This document shows, piece by piece, positions 8,063 through 16,908 of a stretch of 34,264 bases of DNA; within the stretch, counting starts at the first letter, position 1, and each line of letters starts with the position of its first letter. This DNA is from Pseudomonas putida (GTDB taxonomy: Bacteria > Pseudomonadota > Gammaproteobacteria > Pseudomonadales > Pseudomonadaceae): the NCBI RefSeq assembly GCF_030159595.1, contig NZ_BSKJ01000018.1, positions 1 through 34,264 of the forward strand. Reading direction: 5' to 3'. Below the pieces are notes generated by a model. That model did not search any database. It was not told the DNA's origin and worked only from the letters and a program-made list of their open reading frames with translations. Made by a program: the position numbers and the translations under genes.

Positions 8063-9310
8063 TCAGCGAAGCGACTTCACATCACCGGCCGTGACGGCGC
8101 TTCCCTGGTTGCCCCAGCTGCTCCTGATGAAATTCACCACCTCGGCAACCTCCTGGTCGCTCAGCCGCCAGCCAAACGCTGGCATGGTGAACGTCGAAGG
8201 CGCCGTATGCGTTGCCGGTACCGTGCCCCCCGCCAGCACCACATGGATCAGCGACGTGGCATCCGCAGTCTGCACCACCGGGTTGCCGGCCAAAGCCGGG
8301 AACACACGGGTGTAACCCTGGCCATCGGTACGGTGGCAGGCCGCGCAATTGTCGATGTACACCGCCGCCCCTGGCGTGCTGTCATCACCCTTCCACAGCG
8401 CATCCGCCACCTGCTTGTCATAGACGTGCGGCGTGTCTTCAGGGTTGCTCGGCGGCAGGGTCTTCAGGTATCGGGCAATCGCGGTCAGGTCGGCATCACT
8501 CATGTGCTGCATGCTGTGCTCGACCACGTCGCTCATGCCGCCGAACACGGCGCTGCGATCGCTACGCCCAGTCTTCAGAAACTGCACCAGCTGCGTTTCG
8601 CTCCAGCTGCCCAGGCCGTCCTTGTGATCGCCGCGCAGGTTTTTAGCGATCCAGCCTTCCAGCGGTGCGCTGCCGGCCAGGAACTGCTCGCCATCTGCAG
8701 GGCTCAGCGCCTTTTCCTGCAGGGTCAGCGCACGTGGCGTATGGCAGGCGCCACAATGCCCAAGGCCCTCGACCAGGTACGCGCCACGGTTCACCACCCG
8801 GTCGGCTGCCGCCGATGCCTGCCAGGGCTTGGCCTCTGGCGCAAACAAGCCGCGCCAGATTGCCAGCGGCCAACGCATGCTCAGCGGCCAGGGAATGTCA
8901 GTGGCCTTGTTCGCCTGCTCGACCGGCGCCACGCCTTTCATGAAGTAGGCGTACAGCGCCTGCATGTCCTGCTCGCTGACCCGGGCATACGACGGGTATG
9001 GCATGGCCGGGTACAAGGTGCTGCCATCCTTGCCAATGCCCTTGCGCACCGCCTGGTCGAAGTCTTCGAAGCTGTAATTGCCGATGCCGCTGGCCGCCGG
9101 AGTGATGTTGGTGGAGTACACCGTGCCGATTGGCGTTTCCATCGGCAGGCCGCCGGCAAAGGGCTTGCCGCCCTTGGCGGTATGGCAGGCCACACAGTCA
9201 CCGGCGCGAGCCAGGTATTCGCCCAGTCGTACTTGTGCACCGTCATTCGCGACGGCCTGCGCGGCCGCAGTGGCACCCAGCAGCAGGGTTGCGATCAACA
9301 TTGTCTTCAT
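8063..9310 (-). CDS. Gluconate 2-dehydrogenase, cytochrome c subunit
   Basis: A 415-residue membrane-anchored or periplasmic triheme cytochrome c. It passes electrons from the flavoprotein subunit to the ubiquinone pool during oxidation of gluconate to 2-ketogluconate. A signal peptide covers about residues 1-21. Three CxxCH heme sites are seen: CVACH 39-43, CGACH 186-190 and CAACH 322-326, the arrangement of the alcohol/gluconate dehydrogenase cytochrome family. I chose ATG 9310 over ATG 9316 because GGAG is 8 bases from the former and only 2 from the latter. It is the last gene of the gad operon, 12 bases after the flavoprotein gene. Confidence 0.93.
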   Translation of the reverse strand: MKTMLIATLLLGATAAAQAVANDGAQVRLGEYLARAGDCVACHTAKGGKPFAGGLPMETPIGTVYSTNITPAASGIGNYSFEDFDQAVRKGIGKDGSTLYPAMPYPSYARVSEQDMQALYAYFMKGVAPVEQANKATDIPWPLSMRWPLAIWRGLFAPEAKPWQASAAADRVVNRGAYLVEGLGHCGACHTPRALTLQEKALSPADGEQFLAGSAPLEGWIAKNLRGDHKDGLGSWSETQLVQFLKTGRSDRSAVFGGMSDVVEHSMQHMSDADLTAIARYLKTLPPSNPEDTPHVYDKQVADALWKGDDSTPGAAVYIDNCAACHRTDGQGYTRVFPALAGNPVVQTADATSLIHVVLAGGTVPATHTAPSTFTMPAFGWRLSDQEVAEVVNFIRSSWGNQGSAVTAGDVKSLR

Positions 9311-9322
9311 GCTCATCGCTCC

Positions 9323-11107
9323 TCAAGCCTGGACCAGCGGGCCGGGGTTTTTCAGGTATTGCTCGCGGATGGCGCGGGCCGACCAGTAGGTCAGCGCGGC
9401 CACCAGCCCGGTCGGGTTGTAACCCAGGCCCTGTGGGAACGCCGAAGCGCCCGGGACAAACACGTTATGCACGTCCCAGCTTTGCAGGTAACGGTTCAAT
9501 GCACTGGTCTTGGGGTCGGTGCCCATGATCGCGCCGCCGTTCAGGTGGGTGGTCTGGTAGCTGGCGGTGTTGAAGTGGTCCTTGACCTTCTTGCCCAGTA
9601 CCGCAATGGACTTGGGGTTCATCGCCTGGGCGATCTTGCTCAGCTTGTCGACCATGAACTGGTTCATCCTGATGTCGTTTTCCTGCCAGTCAAAGGTCAT
9701 GCGCAGCAGCGGTTGGCCGTAGGCGTCGCGATAGGTCGGGTCCAGGTCCAGGTAATTGCCACGGTACGACTGGTGGGCGCCATGGGCGTCCATCGATACC
9801 TGGTGGGTGTAGTAGTCGGCTGTGGCTTTCTTCCAGGCACTGCCCCAGGCCGGCGTGCCCGGCGGGTTGGCGGTGCCGGCAATCGGCCGGCTGCCAGCCT
9901 GGTTCACCCACATCGGTGAGCCACCGACGAAGCCGTGGGGGCCGTGGTCGAAGTTGTCGGCGTTGAAATCGTCGATGGCGATGCCGTTGCCACCCGCGCC
10001 GATGAAGTTGTTGGTGTAGGTGTCCTTGTCGAAGAACGCCTTGACCGTGCCCATGTTCTGATAGGCGAAGTTACGCCCGACCACCCCTTCGTTCTTTACC
10101 GGGTCGTAGGGCTTGCCAATGCCGGAAAGCAGCATCAGGCGCACGTTGTTGAACTGGAACGCTGCCAGGATCACCAGCTCCGCCGGCTGCTCCACCTCCC
10201 GCCCCTGGGCGTCGATATAGGTAACGCCGGTGGCCTTGCGTTTGCTGTCGTCCAGGTTCACCCGCAGCACATGGGCATTGGGCCGCAACTCGAAGTTGGG
10301 CACCTGGCGCAGCGCCGGCAAAATGTTCACGTTGGGCGAGGCCTTGGAGTACATGTAGCACACATACCCGCTGCAGAAACCACAGAAGTTGCACGGCCCC
10401 ATCTGTGCCCCGTAAGGGTTGGTGTATGGCCCGGAGGTGTTGGCCGATGGCAGGTTGTAAGGCTTGTAGCCCAAGCTGGTGGCGGCCTTTTCGAACAACC
10501 TGGCCGACACCACGTTCTTCTGCGCGGGCAGCGGGAACGGGCTGGAGCGGTCCGGCGCATAGGGGTTGCCGCCCTTCCCTTCGCCCACGACCTGTCCGTT
10601 GACGGTCCAGGCTTGGCCAGAGGTTCCGAACACCTTTTCGGCGAAGTCGAAATACGGCTCCAGCTCCTCGTAAGTGACGCCAAAGTCCTGGATGGTCATG
10701 TCGTCGGGGATGAACGTTCGCCCGTATCGCTCTTCGTAGTGACTGCGCATGCGCAACTCGACCGGGTCCACCCGAAAGTGCACACCCGACCAGTGCAAAC
10801 CCGCACCGCCCACGCCCTTGCCCGGCAAGAAAGCGCCAAGCTGGCGATTGGGCAGTGCCACATCGTTCACGCTGTGGCGGATGGTGACGGTTTCTTTAGA
10901 CACGTCGACGAACAGCTTCTTGCGCACGCTATAGGTCAGCTCGTCGATCACCTGCGGGTAGCTGCCTTCCGGATAGGTGTCCTGCATCGGCCCGCGCTCC
11001 AGCGCCACCACCTGCAGCCCGGCCTCGGTCAGCTCCTTGGCCATGATTGCGCCGGCCCAGCCGAAGCCGACGATCACCGCATCCACTTTGTTCAACACAG
11101 TCGCCAT
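9323..11107 (-). CDS. Gluconate 2-dehydrogenase, FAD flavoprotein subunit (GMC family)
   Basis: A 594-residue glucose-methanol-choline oxidoreductase, the catalytic subunit that oxidises D-gluconate at C2 on the periplasmic side. The N-terminal FAD fold carries GFGWAG at residues 14-19, with the dinucleotide acid at the end of the second strand (VVALERG). The C-terminal GMC region has THLNGGAIMG and the closing GYNPTGL segment. A cysteine cluster near the middle (CNFCGFCSGYVC) is conserved in this subfamily and may hold an iron-sulfur cluster. There is no signal peptide of its own, so export probably rides on the Tat signal of the gamma subunit. The gene starts 3 bases after the gamma-subunit stop. 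Confidence 0.94.
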   Translation of the reverse strand: MATVLNKVDAVIVGFGWAGAIMAKELTEAGLQVVALERGPMQDTYPEGSYPQVIDELTYSVRKKLFVDVSKETVTIRHSVNDVALPNRQLGAFLPGKGVGGAGLHWSGVHFRVDPVELRMRSHYEERYGRTFIPDDMTIQDFGVTYEELEPYFDFAEKVFGTSGQAWTVNGQVVGEGKGGNPYAPDRSSPFPLPAQKNVVSARLFEKAATSLGYKPYNLPSANTSGPYTNPYGAQMGPCNFCGFCSGYVCYMYSKASPNVNILPALRQVPNFELRPNAHVLRVNLDDSKRKATGVTYIDAQGREVEQPAELVILAAFQFNNVRLMLLSGIGKPYDPVKNEGVVGRNFAYQNMGTVKAFFDKDTYTNNFIGAGGNGIAIDDFNADNFDHGPHGFVGGSPMWVNQAGSRPIAGTANPPGTPAWGSAWKKATADYYTHQVSMDAHGAHQSYRGNYLDLDPTYRDAYGQPLLRMTFDWQENDIRMNQFMVDKLSKIAQAMNPKSIAVLGKKVKDHFNTASYQTTHLNGGAIMGTDPKTSALNRYLQSWDVHNVFVPGASAFPQGLGYNPTGLVAALTYWSARAIREQYLKNPGPLVQA

Positions 11108-11110
11108 GCC

Positions 11111-11860
11111 TCAGGCCCTCTCGCCACGGATCGATACAGCCGGGAACGGGTAAGGCTCGTTGCGCTCGACCCAGTCCATGAAATCGGCGCGGGCGCCGGG
11201 GAAGCCGATCTGGGTCCAGCCGACCATGCCTTTGTTGCCGCCATGGATCGGGTCGCAGAAAAACCCTTCACGCGTGTTCTGCACCAGCAAGCTGAAGAAC
11301 ACCTTCGCCGGCACGGTGTCGAAAACCAGCTCCCCGGACTCGACTTTGCCGAGAATACGGTCTCGGGTAGCGCTATCTTGCGCGGCAAAAACCTGCCCGG
11401 AGTTGGCCTTGCACCAGCCGTCCAAGGCGGTGATGCCCAGGCGGTAGATCTGTTGCGGGCTGAGCTGCAACTGATAGCCCAGCTCTGGCGCTGCGTCAGC
11501 GTTGAAAGGGCCTTGCATGTACCACTGCGCGCCAGTGGCGTACGGCGTGTTCATCTGCCGGTCGATGAATTCGGCAGCGCCGGCTTCAAGCGCGCCGGGG
11601 CCAAGCTCGTCGGCCGGAATGATGCGGGACACGGCGGCTTGCAGAAACGCCCACTCTTCGGCGCTGAAAAATGTCGGCTGATAGTTACCCACCGGTGGCG
11701 CGGCCGGCACTTTCGCTGGCTGTTGCTGCTGTTGCGGGGCCGCAAGCAGTTGGCTGGCACCCACGCCCAGCCCTGTGCTGGCCACGGTAACGACAGGGAT
11801 CAGGGTCAAGGTCTTGCGCAGAAAATCCCTGCGCGGGTTGTCTGGGGCATGCTCAGGCAT
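11111..11860 (-). CDS. Gluconate 2-dehydrogenase, gamma subunit (subunit 3)
   Basis: A 249-residue small subunit of the three-part membrane gluconate dehydrogenase. The N terminus carries a twin-arginine signal, RRDFLRK at residues 10-16, followed by a hydrophobic stretch to about residue 40; this would export the folded complex, including the flavoprotein lacking its own signal. A Q/P/A-rich linker (about 41-57) precedes the conserved domain (FFSAEEWAFLQAAVSRIIPADE...). It is the first gene of the gad operon. ATG 11860 has AGGA 7 bases upstream. A PtxS operator lies about 120 bases upstream. Confidence 0.93.
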   Translation of the reverse strand: MPEHAPDNPRRDFLRKTLTLIPVVTVASTGLGVGASQLLAAPQQQQQPAKVPAAPPVGNYQPTFFSAEEWAFLQAAVSRIIPADELGPGALEAGAAEFIDRQMNTPYATGAQWYMQGPFNADAAPELGYQLQLSPQQIYRLGITALDGWCKANSGQVFAAQDSATRDRILGKVESGELVFDTVPAKVFFSLLVQNTREGFFCDPIHGGNKGMVGWTQIGFPGARADFMDWVERNEPYPFPAVSIRGERA

Positions 11861-11956
11861 TGGGAATCCTCATCGGCTCTGGGGCGGCCTTGATAAGCGC
11901 CATCTGATTTTCAATGGAGAGGTGATCTTGATAGGCCATCAAGAAGACAGCCGAAT

Positions 11957-11985
11957 AATCTAGCGCGTTCAGAAATGTTTTGAAA
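11957..11985 (-). promoter_or_regulatory. Candidate promoter of the gad operon
   Basis: On the minus strand TTTCAA (11985-11980) and TAGATT (11962-11957) are 17 bases apart. The -35 hexamer lies inside the PtxS operator. The hexamers match consensus only moderately, so the position rather than the score supports the call. Confidence 0.4.
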
Positions 11986-11994
11986 CCGGTTTCA
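11981..11994. promoter_or_regulatory. PtxS operator at gad operon
   Basis: Third exact copy of TGAAACCGGTTTCA, 121 bases upstream of the gad gamma-subunit start and 142 bases upstream of the divergent histidine phosphatase gene. Position fits repression of gad; an effect on the divergent gene is possible but unproven. Confidence 0.93.
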
Positions 11995-12136
11995 TACTTG
12001 ACTTCTCATCTCTCTGGCCAGGCCAGGGCTCTTGTCGGGCCAAGGCTTTTTTCACATCTGCCTCACTCTCTACCGACATCCTGCTACCTACAGTGCCGAC
12101 GCTCTCGTACGAAGCGAGCTGACTGGAGTGGCAAAC

Positions 12137-12826
12137 ATGCTGCAAGGCGTTATCGACAAATCCCCCGCATCACGGCGTTTGCAGGTAGACCGGTTACCTT
12201 GGGGTACAGCGCTATTCGCAGCCTTGAGCCTACTGCTCACCCTGGGTGTGGCAGCCGCCTGGGCGCATGCCCGCACGGCCATCCCCAACCTGGGAAACCC
12301 GCATCACCTGCAACGCAGTGGTCTAGAGGCCGCCTGGGCAAAAGGCTCGGTGATTGTCGTGCTGCGCCATGCCGAACGCTGCGACCGGTCCAGAGGTGCC
12401 TGCCTGGGAGACCCCAGCGGCATTACGGTTGCGGGCAGCCAGGTGGCCGCCGCTGTAGGCCAAGGCCTGCAACACCTTGGCCTGGCGTCATCCGACGTGT
12501 GGACCAGTCCGGAGGTGCGCACCCGACAAACCGCGCAAGCCATGTTTGGTAAAACCATTGCCACGCAAGACTGGCTTAATCAGTGTGACGGGCACTTTGC
12601 CGATAACGCCTTTGGCCACAAGCGGACCGGCCACAACCTCGTACTGGTCAGCCACAGCGGTTGTATGGAACAGCTGGAGCAAACGCTCCAGGTGCCCACC
12701 AGCGCGACGTCGAACAGCTATGCCAGCGCCCTGTTCATCACCAAGAGCAGCGATGGCAAAGCAACGCTGCTGGGCCAGATGGCTGCCAGTGAATGGCGCA
12801 AACTCGTTGATGCCAAGGAGCTGTGA
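12137..12826 (+). CDS. Ais/PmrG-like membrane-anchored histidine phosphatase
   Basis: A 229-residue histidine phosphatase-superfamily protein resembling Ais (LPS core heptose-II phosphatase). A single hydrophobic segment (about residues 20-45) is an uncleaved signal anchor or signal peptide, placing the enzyme in the periplasm. The catalytic motif RHAERCDRS starts at Arg77-His78, and the second catalytic histidine is in SHSG (His173). The block from RHAERCDRS through C-L-x-D-x-x-GITV-x-G-x-Q closely matches what I recall of E. coli Ais. I chose ATG 12137 because GGAG is 8 bases upstream; the frame is open further upstream without a better start. It is followed after 2 bases by a PAP2 phosphatase gene. 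The exact substrate is not shown by sequence. Confidence 0.82.
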   Translation: MLQGVIDKSPASRRLQVDRLPWGTALFAALSLLLTLGVAAAWAHARTAIPNLGNPHHLQRSGLEAAWAKGSVIVVLRHAERCDRSRGACLGDPSGITVAGSQVAAAVGQGLQHLGLASSDVWTSPEVRTRQTAQAMFGKTIATQDWLNQCDGHFADNAFGHKRTGHNLVLVSHSGCMEQLEQTLQVPTSATSNSYASALFITKSSDGKATLLGQMAASEWRKLVDAKEL

Positions 12827-12828
12827 AC

Positions 12829-13647
12829 ATGCCCTCCCGCGCCGCTTTCTACCGCAATAACCTGCTACTGCCGCTATTGCTGGCCGCCATCGTGTTCATG
12901 GCATTCGACCTCACCGAGCTCGATCGCTGGATCAGCAACCTGCTGCTCGACCCCGCCACCGGTCAGTTCCCGCTGCTGCACAACCAATGGTTCGAGAAGG
13001 TCACCCACAAGTGGCCGCGCATCCTGCCGGACTGGACGGGTGAACTGGCAGTCATCGGCAGCTTGTTGTCGTTCATCTGGCCGCGCCTGGCCAACCGCCC
13101 CCAACTGGGCCTGACCCGGGTGCTGGAAAAAGCCCGTATCGCGCCGGTGCTGCGCTTTACCAGCCAACACCGCCGCGACTTACTGTTCGTGGTCGTGGCG
13201 TTTGCACTGAGCACAACCGTGATTCATTACCTGAAAAGCCATACCAGTGTGTATTGCCCTGTGGAAACCACACTGTATGGCGGTACGCAGGCCCGCGTTG
13301 AATGGTTCGAAAACTTCTCCTGGTGGAACAAGGCCGGCGATGGCCGCTGCTGGCCAGGTGGCCATGCCTCCAGCGGGTTTACCTTGTTGGCGCTGTATTT
13401 CGTGGCATTGCGTCATCGCTGGGCACAGGCGCGTAAGTTGCTGGCGGTCATTCTGCTGATCGGGTTCGTGTACGGCACAACACGGGTACTGCAGGGCTGG
13501 CACTATATGTCCCATACATTCTGGGCGGGGATCTTTGTCTGGCTGACAACCTGGGTAACGGCGTTGTTCTTCTATGGCCGCATCGCGTTGCAGGCACCAG
13601 AACACAGCCCGGCAACAGCGAGTGCGCCGGCTCCAGACTTCGCGTAG
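12829..13647 (+). CDS. PAP2-family membrane phosphatase
   Basis: A 272-residue integral membrane protein with about six hydrophobic segments and a PAP2 (type 2 phosphatidic acid phosphatase) active site. Motif 1 contains Lys136 (KSHTSVYCP), motif 2 is PGGHASSG (His179), and motif 3 is R-x5-H-x3-H with Arg219, His225 and His229; a histidine replaces the usual aspartate in the last position. Such enzymes act on undecaprenyl pyrophosphate, lipid A or phospholipid phosphates. ATG 12829 is preferred to the GTG at 12823 because AAGGAG lies 8 bases from the ATG and only 2 from the GTG. Coupling to the Ais-like gene suggests a shared role in envelope phosphate remodelling (inference). It converges on the OprD-type porin gene with 16 bases between stops. 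Confidence 0.86.
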   Translation: MPSRAAFYRNNLLLPLLLAAIVFMAFDLTELDRWISNLLLDPATGQFPLLHNQWFEKVTHKWPRILPDWTGELAVIGSLLSFIWPRLANRPQLGLTRVLEKARIAPVLRFTSQHRRDLLFVVVAFALSTTVIHYLKSHTSVYCPVETTLYGGTQARVEWFENFSWWNKAGDGRCWPGGHASSGFTLLALYFVALRHRWAQARKLLAVILLIGFVYGTTRVLQGWHYMSHTFWAGIFVWLTTWVTALFFYGRIALQAPEHSPATASAPAPDFA

Positions 13648-13663
13648 TACCTCGTGCATAGCA

Positions 13664-14944
13664 TCAGAACTCGACCGTGTACCCCACGATCACCCGGTTC
13701 TCATCCGCCGCATCGGCAAAGTTCGAGCGCATGCTCGCATTTCGCCAGCGCAGCGACACATTCCTGAGCGGCCCCGACTGCACCACATAAGTGATATCCG
13801 TGGTGCGCTCCCATTCCCGCCCTTCTCCATCGCCTGCCGCCAGCGCCCTACCCTTCGCGCTGGTGATACGCTGTGGGTCAACCTGGTCGCCCTTCACATA
13901 GCGCGCATTGAACGTAAGCCCCGGGATACCCAAGGCGGCGAAGTTGTAGTCGTAGCGCAGCATCCACGCCCGCTCGTTGGCCAAGGCAAAGGTGCTGACC
14001 TGCTGTTCACTGAACAGGTAGGTATCGGTACCTCCTACATAGGCGTACGCCGTGTCCCCACTTACCTTCTGATAACCACCACTGAAGGTGTGGCCCTGAA
14101 TGCTGTAGCCGAAGTTGGTGCTGAGGGCCTGGTTGTCGACTTCACCCAGCAATGCCCGGCCTTGCTCGCGAGCCTTGAACCAGCGCCACTCGGTGAAGAC
14201 ATCACCCGGCCCCAGGCGGGTCTTGAATTTGAACCCGGCAAAATCACGCTGAAACAGGTCTTCGAGCGTGCTGGTGTGCAAGCTGAGGGTCAGGTTGTTC
14301 AATGGCAGGTAGTCGACACCGGCGCAATACAGCCGGTCAGTGGTGACCGTTGCCGAATAGGCCCCTTGCTGCGCCATGGCCGTCAGGTCCTCATAGTCGG
14401 TGGAGTCGCGCAGTTTGGTGGCATCCACCTGCAACAGGGTGAATACGAACCGGTCCAGGTCCTTGCTTATCAGTTGCGCGCCGTTGAACCATTGCGGGAA
14501 CAGCCGGCTGGCGTTGGAAGCCAGCAGCGGCAACTGCGGGCTCAAGCCACCTGCTTTCAACTCGGTCTGCGCCAGCCTGGCCTTGAAGGTGGCCACCGCC
14601 TTGGCGTAGCCGTGCGCAGCACGCTTGTCACTGCCTCGGGGCAGCAGCCCAGTGCCGCTGCGGTCTGGCGAGGAGTCGAGCTTGAATCCAAGCATGCCCG
14701 CTGCATCCAGGCCAAGGCCGACAACGCCGTCGGTATAGCCGGACTGCAAGCGCAGCATGACGCCCTGAGCCCATTCGCCACGCCGCGATTGCGTGGCGCT
14801 TTCACCGTGAAAGTCGCGGTCGAAATAGAAATTGCGCAGTTCCAGGTTGCCGCTGCCGTCATCGATGAAGGCAGCCTGGGCGGTTTGGCAGGCGCAGCAA
14901 AGCGCCGCGAGCATCAGCGATGCTCGCCGGGAAAGAAGGATCAT
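13664..14944 (-). CDS. OprD-family outer-membrane porin
   Basis: A 426-residue OprD-type specific porin. A signal peptide (about residues 1-24, ending AQA) is followed by the family start FIDDGSGNLELRNFYFDRDF and alternating beta strands to a C-terminal phenylalanine (VGYTVEF). OprD-family channels take up small acids or basic amino acids. It is the last gene of the minus-strand catabolic cluster, 43 bases after the MFS gene, and probably admits that pathway's carboxylate substrate across the outer membrane. ATG 14944 has AAGG upstream. The substrate cannot be read from the sequence. Confidence 0.92.
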   Translation of the reverse strand: MILLSRRASLMLAALCCACQTAQAAFIDDGSGNLELRNFYFDRDFHGESATQSRRGEWAQGVMLRLQSGYTDGVVGLGLDAAGMLGFKLDSSPDRSGTGLLPRGSDKRAAHGYAKAVATFKARLAQTELKAGGLSPQLPLLASNASRLFPQWFNGAQLISKDLDRFVFTLLQVDATKLRDSTDYEDLTAMAQQGAYSATVTTDRLYCAGVDYLPLNNLTLSLHTSTLEDLFQRDFAGFKFKTRLGPGDVFTEWRWFKAREQGRALLGEVDNQALSTNFGYSIQGHTFSGGYQKVSGDTAYAYVGGTDTYLFSEQQVSTFALANERAWMLRYDYNFAALGIPGLTFNARYVKGDQVDPQRITSAKGRALAAGDGEGREWERTTDITYVVQSGPLRNVSLRWRNASMRSNFADAADENRVIVGYTVEF

Positions 14945-14987
14945 GGGTGTGCCTTGTTCTTGTTGTTGTTCGAAGACTCAGCGCCAA

Positions 14988-16304
14988 TCAGCTTTTGGGG
15001 TTGCGCACATAGCGCATTACCACCAGGCAAGCGATCAGGATCAGCGGTGCGATCGACAGCATGCCCATGTAGGTGCTGCCGGTAAGGTCATTGATCTTGC
15101 CCACCATCACCGGTGCGACAATACCGCTCAGTTGCCCCACCGAGTTGATCGCAGCGGTGCCTGTGGCGATCGCAAGCCCCGAGAAGGTTGACTGAGGAAT
15201 GGTCCAGAAGATCGGGATGGCGATAAAGGTGCCTGCGGTAGCCAGCACCAGTGCGGCCATCATCGCCAGTGACGAGTCGGAGAACAGGCACGCCAGCAGG
15301 TAGCCGATGGCCGCTGCAAACAGGCAGTACACCAGGTAGCGCTTGCGTTCGCCGGTACGGTCGGAGCGACGGGTCAGTAACACCATGCCGATACAGGCCA
15401 CCGCATAGGGCAATGCTGACAGCACACCAACCCAGAGCATGTCCTGCACGCCCGATGACTTGATCAGGTGCGGCATCCAGAAGTTAAGGCCATAGGACGC
15501 GGTTTTGACCACATAGTAGATGAACGCCATGATCGCCACTTCACGCGTCAGCAGTACCCGCCAGATCGAGCCGAGGATGGGCTTTTCGGTGCGTTTGTCC
15601 TGAGCCAGGTTTTCCTTCAACACGTCCTTCTCTTCAGGGCTCAACCATTTGGCCGCGTCGATGTCGCGGTCCAGCTTCCACAGCACCAGCAGGCCCAGCA
15701 CCACGCAAGGCAGGCCGGACATCAGGAACAGCCAGTGCCAACCGGCCAGGCCCAGCACGCCGTCCATTGTCCCCAGCAAAAAGCCCGCTGCCGGGCCACC
15801 CACCGCGCCGGCCAGTGGAACGGCAAGGAACCACAAGCCATTCATCTTTGCCAGGTGTTTGCGGGGGAACCAGCACGCCAGGTAGAACAGGATCGCCGGG
15901 CCGAAGCCGGCCTCCATCACCCCGATCAGAAAGCGCAGGAAGTACAGGGTGTACTGGGTATAGGCAAACACCAGCGCAGCCGTGGCCAGGCCCCACGACA
16001 CCATGATCCGGCAGATCCAGGCCGGGGCGCCGTAGCGCTTCAGACCGAGGCTGCTGGGCACCTCGAACAGTACATAGCCGACGAAGAACATGCTTGCGGC
16101 CAGGCCGTAAGCAGCATCGCTGAGCCCTAGTTCCTGTTGCATCTGAGCTTTGGCGAAACTGATGTTGATACGGTCGAAGTACGAGAACAGGAAGCAGATG
16201 ATGGCCAGCGGCATGATGCGCCAGGCCACACGGCGGTAAAGAAGCAGTTCGTTGATGTGGCTGTCGGTGCGCTCACGCGCCAGTTCGCCGGTCATGGCAA
16301 CCAT
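14988..16304 (-). CDS. MFS transporter, anion:cation symporter type
   Basis: A 438-residue inner-membrane carrier with about 12 hydrophobic helices. Its start, RRVAWRIMPLAIICFLFSYFDRIN, is typical of the tartrate/4-hydroxyphenylacetate/phthalate branch of anion:cation symporters, which import organic acids. A long cytoplasmic loop follows TM6 (about residues 205-240). ATG 16304 has GGAG upstream; a second ATG three codons in is possible. It lies between the gamma-carbonic-anhydrase-like gene (67-base gap) and the porin gene, so porin and carrier form an uptake pair for the substrate of the CoA-transferase and lyase. Confidence 0.92.
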   Translation of the reverse strand: MVAMTGELARERTDSHINELLLYRRVAWRIMPLAIICFLFSYFDRINISFAKAQMQQELGLSDAAYGLAASMFFVGYVLFEVPSSLGLKRYGAPAWICRIMVSWGLATAALVFAYTQYTLYFLRFLIGVMEAGFGPAILFYLACWFPRKHLAKMNGLWFLAVPLAGAVGGPAAGFLLGTMDGVLGLAGWHWLFLMSGLPCVVLGLLVLWKLDRDIDAAKWLSPEEKDVLKENLAQDKRTEKPILGSIWRVLLTREVAIMAFIYYVVKTASYGLNFWMPHLIKSSGVQDMLWVGVLSALPYAVACIGMVLLTRRSDRTGERKRYLVYCLFAAAIGYLLACLFSDSSLAMMAALVLATAGTFIAIPIFWTIPQSTFSGLAIATGTAAINSVGQLSGIVAPVMVGKINDLTGSTYMGMLSIAPLILIACLVVMRYVRNPKS

Positions 16305-16371
16305 GGTGGATCTCCATTCTTGTAATTATTGGAGAGCAGCAGCGCCTCGGCGGGCGCCACTTGCAGGGTTT

Positions 16372-16896
16372 TCAGCGGATGCGGATCAGCTTTTCCTTGA
16401 AGGCCTGGCCTTTGCCAACGTATTCGGCGGCGTTACGCTGCATGGCGGCGATGGCTTGCGGCGTCAGTTCGCGTACCACCTTGGCCGGCGCCCCCAGGAT
16501 CAACGAGTTGTCCGGAAACACCTTGCCTTCGGTGACAATAGCGCCAGCACCGACCAGGCAGTTGTTGCCGATGACCGCGCCGTTGAGCACCACCGCCTGG
16601 ATGCCGATCAGCGCACCATCACCGATGGTGCAGCCATGCAGCATGGCCTGGTGCCCGATGGTGACGCCCTGCCCCACGGTCAGCGCAAAGCCCGGGTCGG
16701 CATGCAGCACCGCGCCTTCCTGCACGTTGCTGTGCTGGCCAATCCGGATCGGTTCGTTGTCTCCCCGCAGCACGGCCTGTGGCCATACGCTGACACCTTG
16801 TTCGAGGGTAACGTCTCCGATCACGCTGGCATCCTCGGCAACAAAGGTTTCCGGGTGCAGGCTGGGCGCAAGGGTGTCGTATTGATAGATCGCCAT
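16372..16896 (-). CDS. Gamma-carbonic-anhydrase-like hexapeptide protein (CaiE/PaaY type)
   Basis: A 174-residue left-handed beta-helix protein with repeated hexapeptides (VIGDVTLEQGVSVWPQAVLRGD and following turns). Three likely metal-binding histidines are present: His65 (AVLHAD), His82 (TIGHQA) and His87 (MLHGC). Proteins of this subgroup (CaiE, PaaY, YrdA) often sit in CoA-ester pathways, where PaaY is a thioesterase that clears dead-end CoA esters. Here it lies 12 bases downstream of the CoA-transferase gene, so a CoA-related accessory role is more likely than CO2 hydration (inference). ATG 16896 has GGAGG upstream. Confidence 0.88.
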   Translation of the reverse strand: MAIYQYDTLAPSLHPETFVAEDASVIGDVTLEQGVSVWPQAVLRGDNEPIRIGQHSNVQEGAVLHADPGFALTVGQGVTIGHQAMLHGCTIGDGALIGIQAVVLNGAVIGNNCLVGAGAIVTEGKVFPDNSLILGAPAKVVRELTPQAIAAMQRNAAEYVGKGQAFKEKLIRIR

Positions 16897-16908
16897 CTCA
16901 AGCCCTCC

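Noticed and set aside
7967..11893. Two ~650-codon plus-strand open frames opposite the gad operon
   Set aside because: They are shadows of the three gad genes, with no recognisable domains, signal peptides or plausible starts; one begins inside the REP pair.
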